Origin: Cellvibrionales bacterium UBA2034
GTDB taxonomy: Bacteria > Pseudomonadota > Gammaproteobacteria > Pseudomonadales > UBA7239
NCBI GenBank assembly: GCA_002333095.1
Contig: DDBK01000191.1
Span: 1 to 5,433 of the forward strand
Direction of reading: 5' to 3'
DNA length: 5,433 nt
The notes under the pieces were generated by a model. It was not told where the DNA came from, did no database searches, and saw only the letters and a program-made list of their open reading frames with translations. This document shows positions 1-5,433 of the stretch, one piece after another (position 1 is the first letter of the stretch; each line of letters begins with the position of its first letter). A program made the translations under genes and the position numbers.

Positions 1-1407
<1,407 letters not shown>

Positions 1408-1415
1408 TTACACAA

Positions 1416-2585
1416 TCAACGTGCACGCAGGCGGGATTGCATATCAAAGTCACGGATGCGTTGACGGCAATGCTCAATGGTTTGCCCCATCATCACACTG
1501 CGGTTTTCATCACGCAATTCACCATTCAATTGCTCGGCTATTGCACGGGCTGTCAGGAGCATTGCATCAAAAGCTTCCATCGGCTTACCGCCTGGAGAGG
1601 GCAATGCGAGAAACAGTGTGATACCCGGCGTATGAAAACTTTCCATCTTGTTCAAATCAAACGTGCCTGGTTTGACTGCATTGGCCACGCTATAGAGCGA
1701 TTCTTCTTCACGCTCTTCACCGGTATAACAGTGAAAAATGCTGCGATGCCCATAGCGCAAACCATTCGCCAGTAGAATTTCCAACAACGCAGCGCCTGAA
1801 AAGCCTCCGCGCTCACGCGCCATCACACTGACAATAATCACGTCTTCAAGGGGAAGCTGCTGATTTTTCTGCTGTGCCAGATCCTTCATTTCTGACTGGC
1901 CGCGCTCTTCCCTTGCCTGGATAACAGGTTTGCTGGGCTTGATTACGGGCGACTCGCGGCGTGGTGGTGGTTGGTCTGCCGGGCGTTCATAAATTCGCGG
2001 CTTACTGACCACTTCAGATTCACCCAAACCTAAAGGTGTTGTCGCCGTATCAAAAACAGGATTGGCATTTTTGACACCACGTGCAGCTGGAATTTTTTCT
2101 GCAGCCGGCATTGTTTCTGCCGGTTCAAAATCATCGTTCCCGAAATCATCATCGCCCGATACTGGTTGTGCTTTTTCTTGTAGGGGATTTCTTTCTTGTC
2201 GAGGATTTTTATCAAGCGTAGACGCCAGATCATCATCGTCGGAACCAAAACCCGGCTCAATGCGCTGCTGGCGATCCACTTTCACATCCATCAGCATGGG
2301 CGCGACTTGTTCAAAGTCAATCATCCTGCGCCGGCCGGTATCCGTCAGTGTTTGCTGGGTATCAGAATCAGCGGGGCTATCGTCATCTGTGCGCTGGGCA
2401 ACCACCCTGGCAGGCCCCGAGGGAAATTCATTCCCGAACTCATCCAATTCACTGCGATCGATGCCCTGATGCATACTGAGCGACATAAGCAGGGAATCAC
2501 GGCGCGCATTGCGCATACGGCGCACACCTTCCAGCAGGATGGCAACGACGACAAGTATCCCGAGGGCAATCAGCCATTCTGGCAT
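1416..2585 (-). CDS. zipA: Cell division protein ZipA
   Basis: Essential gammaproteobacterial division protein that ties FtsZ filaments to the inner membrane at mid-cell. The 389 residues show the family layout. A hydrophobic N-terminal anchor spans about 3-19 with no cleavage site, followed by the basic stretch VRRMRNARR. A long acidic, Gln- and Pro-rich, low-complexity linker covers about 45-240. The globular FtsZ-binding domain covers about 245-385. Recognisable blocks in that domain include FSGAALLEILLANGL, VANAVKPGTFD and FHTPGITLFLALPSPGG, which align with E. coli ZipA (for example ANMVKPGTFD, TTPGVTIF). The start is set by the membrane anchor directly after the ATG and by an upstream AGGAGAAGGG. 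Many pseudomonads have smc directly upstream; here a tRNA remnant and an integrase lie there instead. The gene appears intact. Confidence 0.95.
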   Translation of the reverse strand: MPEWLIALGILVVVAILLEGVRRMRNARRDSLLMSLSMHQGIDRSELDEFGNEFPSGPARVVAQRTDDDSPADSDTQQTLTDTGRRRMIDFEQVAPMLMDVKVDRQQRIEPGFGSDDDDLASTLDKNPRQERNPLQEKAQPVSGDDDFGNDDFEPAETMPAAEKIPAARGVKNANPVFDTATTPLGLGESEVVSKPRIYERPADQPPPRRESPVIKPSKPVIQAREERGQSEMKDLAQQKNQQLPLEDVIIVSVMARERGGFSGAALLEILLANGLRYGHRSIFHCYTGEEREEESLYSVANAVKPGTFDLNKMESFHTPGITLFLALPSPGGKPMEAFDAMLLTARAIAEQLNGELRDENRSVMMGQTIEHCRQRIRDFDMQSRLRAR

Positions 2586-2596
2586 GTGAACTGGAT

Positions 2597-2606
2597 CCCT
2601 TCTCCT
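2597..2606 (-). promoter_or_regulatory. Ribosome binding site of zipA
   Basis: Reading towards zipA, AGGAGAAGGG lies 11 bases before the ATG. It is a strong purine-rich Shine-Dalgarno stretch, slightly far from the start if the AGGAG part is used and better placed if AAGGG is used. It supports the chosen zipA start, since no in-frame ATG, GTG or TTG lies between it and that ATG. Confidence 0.6.
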
Positions 2607-2621
2607 GTCAAAAGTAGCGCC

Positions 2622-2650
2622 ATTTTACACAGGAGTGGCTGACAAGACAG
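2622..2650 (-). promoter_or_regulatory. Candidate sigma-70 promoter for zipA-ligA
   Basis: On the minus strand TAAAAT (5 of 6 to the -10 consensus, at 2627-2622) lies 17 bp downstream of CTGTCT (3 of 6 to the -35 consensus, at 2650-2645). Initiation would give a leader of roughly 30 bases before zipA. The -35 is poor and the call rests on the -10 and spacing. Some promoter is needed in this interval or beyond, because the DNA upstream is a tRNA remnant and a divergent integrase gene. Confidence 0.3.
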
Positions 2651-2725
2651 CCGCTGGCCAAACATATTCAGCAAATACCACACTGGATATCGCGAAAAAC
2701 TGACGGCTGGGGAAAAATAGCGAGA

Positions 2726-2775
2726 TGGCGCGCCCGGAGGGATTCGAACCCCCGACCATCCGCTTAGAAGACGGA
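2726..2775 (-). tRNA. tRNA-Arg(UCU) 3' fragment, displaced half at an integration junction
   Basis: Read on the minus strand this is the 3' part of a tRNA. It has anticodon stem TCCGT/GCGGA, loop CTTCTAA with anticodon TCT, variable region TGGTC, T-stem GGGGG/CCCTC with loop TTCGAAT, acceptor 3' strand CGGGCGC, discriminator G and encoded CCA. Nucleotides 1-26 (acceptor 5' strand GCGCCCG expected, and the D-arm) are absent. The sequence further upstream (starting CACAATAGC on the plus strand) has no tRNA character, so this cannot make a functional tRNA. A tRNA 3' end beside an integrase gene is the classic leftover of site-specific integration, with an intact copy re-formed at the other end of the element. 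Position 31 is T, giving a G-T pair with position 39 where C would pair perfectly. A T-run (minus-strand CTATTTTT) follows the fragment and may be what remains of the gene's own terminator. Confidence 0.88.
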
Positions 2776-2784
2776 CACAATAGC

Positions 2785-2800
2785 ATTAGTCTGTATTAGT
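2785..2800 (+). repeat. Direct repeat pair ATTAGT, 10 bp period
   Basis: ATTAGT occurs at 2785-2790 and again at 2795-2800, one helical turn apart, starting 10 bp beyond the tRNA fragment. The same ATTAG core recurs in a second pair further right. The position between the probable crossover site and the integrase gene fits arm-type sites for the integrase or sites for an excisionase. Function is inferred only. Confidence 0.45.
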
Positions 2801-2807
2801 GATTTTC

Positions 2808-2828
2808 AAAAAAACCTTATTTTTAAGG
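2808..2828 (-). terminator. Weak intrinsic-terminator-like hairpin facing zipA
   Basis: On the minus strand a perfect 5 bp stem CCTTA/TAAGG with an AAAA loop is followed immediately by seven T residues. It would stop transcription running leftward from the integrase leader into the tRNA remnant and zipA. The stem is short and AT-rich, so it may be inefficient or a chance structure. Confidence 0.3.
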
Positions 2829-2850
2829 CATTTAAAGAATTCCGCACAAT

Positions 2851-2879
2851 TTGCTAACGCCAATTAATTAGCCTATATT
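2851..2879 (+). promoter_or_regulatory. Probable sigma-70 promoter of the integrase operon
   Basis: TTGCTA (4 of 6 to the -35 consensus) at 2851-2856 and TATATT (5 of 6 to the -10 consensus) at 2874-2879 are separated by exactly 17 bp. Initiation near 2886 would give a leader of roughly 78 bases before the integrase ATG. The -10 box lies between and partly over the two ATTAGCC repeats, so a protein bound to them would block RNA polymerase. This is the best promoter match in the 188 bp interval. Confidence 0.5.
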
Positions 2880-2883
2880 AGCC
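2867..2883 (+). repeat. Direct repeat pair ATTAGCC, 10 bp period, over the -10 box
   Basis: Identical heptamers ATTAGCC at 2867-2873 and 2877-2883 are one helical turn apart and share the ATTAG core with the pair at 2785-2800. They straddle the proposed -10 box of the integrase promoter. A likely reading is an operator or arm site for the integrase or for the helix-turn-helix protein encoded downstream. The repeat is directly visible; the role is inferred. Confidence 0.5.
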
Positions 2884-2887
2884 AAAA

Positions 2888-2909
2888 ATGAGTCCCAAAT
2901 GATCCCCAG
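2888..2909 (+). repeat. Imperfect tandem 11-mer ATGA..CCCA
   Basis: ATGAGTCCCAA (2888-2898) is followed directly by ATGATCCCCAG (2899-2909), matching at 8 of 11 positions. It sits in the transcribed leader of the integrase gene and could be a further pair of recombinase arm sites. The match is imperfect, so chance is possible. Confidence 0.3.
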
Positions 2910-2919
2910 ATTTCGGGGG
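2904..2919 (+). other. Small hairpin in the integrase leader
   Basis: CCCC at 2904-2907 can pair with GGGG at 2915-2918 (or 2916-2919) around the loop AGATTTC. No T-run follows, so it is not an intrinsic terminator. It lies about 45 bases before the integrase start and overlaps the imperfect 11-mer repeat, so it may be incidental. Confidence 0.2.
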
Positions 2920-2934
2920 TTCAAAAGTTAGACT

Positions 2935-2952
2935 GGCACCGCCGGGGCACCG
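2935..2952 (+). repeat. Direct repeat pair GGCACCG, 11 bp period
   Basis: GGCACCG occurs at 2935-2941 and 2946-2952, just before the integrase start codon. It is GC-rich, unlike the preceding AT-rich stretch. It may be another protein-binding pair or part of the translation leader. It is short enough that chance cannot be excluded. Confidence 0.3.
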
Positions 2953-2963
2953 ACAGAGATCGC

Positions 2964-4328
2964 ATGATGGCAAAGGCAAAAAATGCTGCGAAAGTGAACT
3001 TAACTCCCGGCAGAATTGACGCTCTCATATGTCCCGATGGAGAGGACAGCGCCTACCTGTGGGATAGCAAACAACCTGGCCTCGCAGTGCGAGCAAGATC
3101 ATCTGGCAACAAGTACTACTTTTTTCAACGTAGACTTGAAGGAGTAATTTTTAAGCAAACTATCGGACTAGTAGCAAGCGAGCAGTGGGATCTGGGCAGA
3201 GCAAGGACAGAAGCAGGCAAATTGTCGCGACTGATTGATTTGGGTATCGACCCACGAGAACAGATCAAAGAAGAAGCTAAAGCAAAGGCGCAGGCTAAGG
3301 CAGCAGCCAAACAGATGGCGGAAGCAGCAGAACGTGAAAGTACCCGCTCCAGCACCATCTTTAGCACAGCGTGGGAATCTTACCTAAAAGCCAACTGGCA
3401 ATACTGGGGAGAACGCCATAGGAAAAATCACTTATGGGCCATGCAAGCCCCCGGCCTACCTTATAAGCGTGGCGATGGCGTTACGATAGCTGGTCCACTT
3501 TTTATTTTGCATAACAAACCTCTAGCGAGTTTAACTAGCAAACAACTCGAAAAACTTTTGGTCAACGAAGTAGCAAAGCGCCCTACCGCTATGGCTCAGG
3601 CTTACAGAATTCTTCGCGCATTCTTGATATGGTGTGAAGAGCAACCGCGCTTTAAAGGGCTGGCTTCTCCCACAGAAGTACTTACCAGAAGTGTTAAACG
3701 CATGGTTCCAGCTTCAAAAGCTCGCAAGGTATCGTTACAAAAAGAGCAGCTAGCATTATGGTTTGAAGCCATAAATAAAATTGATGACCCGTCACAAGCC
3801 GCCTATCTGCAATTTCTTTTACTGGCTGGAGCACGCTCCACTGAAGCCAAAACACTCCACTGGAAAGATGTGGATTTCACGTGGCGCACAATAAACATTG
3901 GCGACAAAGTAGAGGGCGTACGCACAATCCCTCTCACTCCATATCTAGCCCAAACACTAAATGCATTACCACGGCGCAATGAATGGGTATTTTCAAGCGC
4001 CAGACTCTCAACTACAGGCCACATAAACGAAGCAAACCATGCACTAACACGGGCGATGCAACTAGCAGGCTTGCCTCATATCGCACCCCATGATCTGCGT
4101 CGCAGTTTTGGCACGCTAGCTGAGTGGATGGACTGCCCTCTCGGAGTCGTAGCGCAAATTCAAGGACACGCGCCAAGCGCGTTAGCAGAAAAACACTACA
4201 GGGTCAGATCAATTGATTTTTTGAGAATGTGGCATACAAAAATTGAGGGATGGATTCTGGAACAGGCAGGAATTACCCAGCCATCTGAATATCAAAAACT
4301 TGGACTTAGAGAAGTGGGACAGAAATGA
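2964..4328 (+). CDS. Tyrosine-recombinase integrase (phage/island type, DUF4102-like arm-binding domain)
   Basis: Catalyses site-specific integration and excision of the element, here presumably at the adjacent tRNA-Arg. The 454 residues show an N-terminal arm-type DNA-binding domain (about 11-100, LTPGRIDAL, GLAVRARSSGNKYYFFQRR, LIDLGIDPREQ) and a long Ala/Lys/Glu-rich helix (about 101-125). A core-binding helical domain follows (about 130-245), then the catalytic domain (about 255-430). Catalytic residues are complete: R291 in GARSTEA, probable K315, H376 and R379 in PHDLRRSFGT, H402 in QGHAPSALAEKHY and nucleophile Y412. No frameshift is seen, so it should be active. Two adjacent ATGs (2964, 2967) could start it; the Shine-Dalgarno (AGAG) is weak. 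The gene reads away from the tRNA remnant, as usual for tRNA-targeting integrases. Its stop overlaps the next gene by ATGA. Confidence 0.94.
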   Translation: MMAKAKNAAKVNLTPGRIDALICPDGEDSAYLWDSKQPGLAVRARSSGNKYYFFQRRLEGVIFKQTIGLVASEQWDLGRARTEAGKLSRLIDLGIDPREQIKEEAKAKAQAKAAAKQMAEAAERESTRSSTIFSTAWESYLKANWQYWGERHRKNHLWAMQAPGLPYKRGDGVTIAGPLFILHNKPLASLTSKQLEKLLVNEVAKRPTAMAQAYRILRAFLIWCEEQPRFKGLASPTEVLTRSVKRMVPASKARKVSLQKEQLALWFEAINKIDDPSQAAYLQFLLLAGARSTEAKTLHWKDVDFTWRTINIGDKVEGVRTIPLTPYLAQTLNALPRRNEWVFSSARLSTTGHINEANHALTRAMQLAGLPHIAPHDLRRSFGTLAEWMDCPLGVVAQIQGHAPSALAEKHYRVRSIDFLRMWHTKIEGWILEQAGITQPSEYQKLGLREVGQK

Positions 4329-4954
4329 AAAATAAAATTGAAACCTTAAATTCACCCCAGAAGGCCGACCTGTCAAATTCAGAAAAAAAAACTATGGACC
4401 CGGATGACTTAATTGATCTTCAGATATTTTTCGATGAAATTAAAGAAAAATATGGCTTTAATTTAAAAATAAACCACGGCATAAGCGCATATGAAAATGA
4501 GGTTATTGCACAGAAAAAATGTGATGAATTCTGGAAAGATATCTTCAAAAAAGCAGACATGTTCATGAAAATATATGAATCATCTCCTGCTTCATACACG
4601 ACTCCAGAAAAAGGCGAACGATACCTAAACCCAGAAAACCTTGAAAATTTCACAAAAATGAAATTACACCCATTCAGCGTGATTGTGATAGTCAACACAA
4701 TACAGAAAAAAGAGACTGATATTAATAAAATAAAAAATACCATCTCTCCGCTGGACAATGAAAAATATTCCGGAATAAGCACTGCAGAATTTGCACACAG
4801 AATAGGTGCAAAACCAGACTCAATTCGGGTGAGGTTGTGCGAAACAGGTAGTTACTTTGGCATCAAACCATACAAGCTGCCAAACAATCGTTCGCTTTGG
4901 CCTATTGATGCAGTTCAAAAACTGATAGAAACCAAGAAGCCGAAAAAACACTGA
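4325..4954 (+). CDS. Excisionase-like helix-turn-helix protein with unknown N-terminal region
   Basis: The family of the whole protein is not recognised. The 209 residues are Lys- and Asp/Glu-rich with no signal peptide or membrane segment. About 1-25 is polar and probably disordered. About 26-140 looks helical and soluble and matches nothing I know. About 148-200 looks like a MerR/excisionase-type winged helix: ISTAEFAHRIGAKPDSIRVR reads as helix-turn-helix, then GSYFGIKPYKLPNNR as a wing, then LWPIDAVQKLIE as a closing helix. The ATG overlaps the integrase stop (ATGA), which implies translational coupling. That position and domain suggest a recombination directionality factor or a repressor of the integrase promoter. 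Base composition is markedly more AT-rich than zipA-ligA and than the integrase, a sign of foreign origin. The reading frame is secure; the function is an inference. Confidence 0.75.
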   Translation: MKNKIETLNSPQKADLSNSEKKTMDPDDLIDLQIFFDEIKEKYGFNLKINHGISAYENEVIAQKKCDEFWKDIFKKADMFMKIYESSPASYTTPEKGERYLNPENLENFTKMKLHPFSVIVIVNTIQKKETDINKIKNTISPLDNEKYSGISTAEFAHRIGAKPDSIRVRLCETGSYFGIKPYKLPNNRSLWPIDAVQKLIETKKPKKH

Positions 4955-5008
4955 TTTCATCATGGCCTTGAAAACCGGCGCAGGTGAAACCCTTAACCGC
5001 CCCTTTTC

Positions 5009-5170
5009 CTATGTTTTTGGCTTTTTCTTTTTTGTGTTTTTAGTTACAGCTTTTAGGACTTTCTCAAAAAATTTGCCAGTTTCGTCTGCCTATAATTTTT
5101 TAGCCGTATCAATAAAACGTTTTGACTGCTCTACGGTGTCCCATGGGATTCGTTTCACCCGGTTGGCCAT
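5009..5170 (-). pseudogene. Small hypothetical protein gene interrupted by an in-frame TAG
   Basis: From the ATG at 5170 the minus strand reads MANRVKRIPWDTVEQSKR, then FIDTAKKL, then a TAG at 5092-5090. It continues in the same frame as ADETGKFFEKVLKAV and a Lys-rich tail (TKNTKKKKPKT) to a second TAG at 5011-5009. Both halves look like one compact basic helical protein of about 53 residues, with the break inside a probable AKKL-x-ADE helix. A single nonsense change (for example from CAG, GAG or AAG) is the simplest explanation. I do not recognise a function. It converges on the integrase operon and follows the efflux gene on the same strand. No Shine-Dalgarno is evident. The alternatives are a genuine 26-residue peptide or a chance frame. 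Confidence 0.45.
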
Positions 5171-5181
5171 AGGTAGTTGAA

Positions 5182-5209
5182 AATATACTTTGCGAAGAAG
5201 GGAGGCCAA
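5182..5209 (-). promoter_or_regulatory. Possible promoter for the small interrupted gene
   Basis: On the minus strand TTGGCC (4 of 6, at 5209-5204) and TATATT (5 of 6, at 5187-5182) are separated by 16 bp. Initiation would fall only a few bases before the ATG at 5170, giving an almost leaderless message, which agrees with the missing Shine-Dalgarno. The -35 overlaps one arm of the terminator hairpin, so the match may be coincidental. Confidence 0.25.
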
Positions 5210-5220
5210 ATCAGCCTCCC
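5200..5220 (-). terminator. Hairpin terminator downstream of the RND efflux gene
   Basis: A perfect 7 bp GC-rich stem GGGAGGC/GCCTCCC encloses a 7-base loop. On the minus strand it lies about 40 bases after the efflux gene stop and is followed by TTCTTCGC, a short imperfect T-rich tail, so termination of that gene is the likely role. On the plus strand there is no T-run after it. The stem is strong; the tail is mediocre. Confidence 0.55.
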
Positions 5221-5260
5221 CCTCGAAACATCTTTAATCATTTTCGTCTTTCAAGTGCGT

Positions 5261-5433
<173 letters not shown>

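Noticed and set aside
2030..2642. Plus-strand frames of 135 and 148 codons and minus-strand frames of 74-76 codons over zipA
   Set aside because: They are shadows of the biased, repetitive zipA linker. Translations rich in Ser, Arg and Cys without motifs support this.
2911..2935. Plus-strand GGGGGTTCAAAAG resembling a tRNA T-arm
   Set aside because: The 3' side of the T-stem (CCCCC) does not follow, and no anticodon arm or acceptor strand is present on either side.
4420..4782. Minus-strand 120-codon hydrophobic frame
   Set aside because: It is antisense to the AT-rich, Lys-rich partner gene, which naturally gives Phe/Ile/Ser-rich reverse frames. It has no start signal and no gene on that strand next to it.
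4976..5005. Possible bidirectional terminator between the integrase operon and the convergent small gene
   Set aside because: Only a 4 bp GGCG/CGCC pairing with a long interior is seen, plus CCCCTTTT. It is too weak to call a terminator for either strand.
4962..5180. Plus-strand 72-codon frame after the excisionase-like gene
   Set aside because: It is Phe-rich, the mirror of a Lys-rich frame on the other strand. It has no ribosome binding site and overlaps the more protein-like minus-strand small gene.

Overview
The window looks like gammaproteobacterial chromosome, probably of the Pseudomonas/Cellvibrio type. It carries a zipA-ligA pair on the minus strand, which then meets the left edge of an integrated element. 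The taxonomic guess rests on ZipA, which is restricted to gammaproteobacteria, and on the style of its N-terminus (a short membrane anchor followed by an Arg-rich stretch). I cannot name a species.

Region 1 (1-2725, minus strand) is housekeeping. ZipA is the membrane anchor of the FtsZ ring. It is followed after 11 bp by the first 468 codons of NAD-dependent DNA ligase LigA, which runs off the left edge. The LigA catalytic lysine falls at residue 115 and the zinc cysteines at 408, 411, 426 and 432, exactly the Escherichia coli numbering. About 140 bp upstream of zipA hold its ribosome binding site and a candidate promoter.

Region 2 (2726-2963) is the integration junction. Only the 3' part of a tRNA-Arg(UCU) gene is present, from the anticodon stem to CCA, oriented towards zipA. 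Its 5' part is replaced by AT-rich DNA. The break, and one base change in the anticodon stem, point to crossover in or beside the anticodon loop. Between this fragment and the integrase gene lie four pairs of short direct repeats with 10-11 bp periods. One pair overlaps the -10 box of a good sigma-70-type promoter (17 bp spacer).

Region 3 (2964-4954, plus strand) is the element's integration module. It has a 454-residue tyrosine recombinase with all catalytic residues, overlapping by ATGA a 209-residue, AT-rich, Lys-rich protein. That second protein has an unrecognised N-terminal part and a C-terminal helix-turn-helix domain resembling excisionases. The overlap suggests the two are made together and may set the direction of recombination and regulate their own promoter.

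Region 4 (4955-5433, minus strand) runs convergently. It holds a small frame broken by one internal TAG, a hairpin terminator, and the last 56 codons of an RND-family (CzcA/CusA-like) metal efflux pump. No second tRNA-Arg copy is seen, so the far end of the element, and the intact tRNA-Arg gene expected there, must lie outside the window unless the element has decayed. The efflux gene may be cargo or chromosome; the sequence does not decide this.
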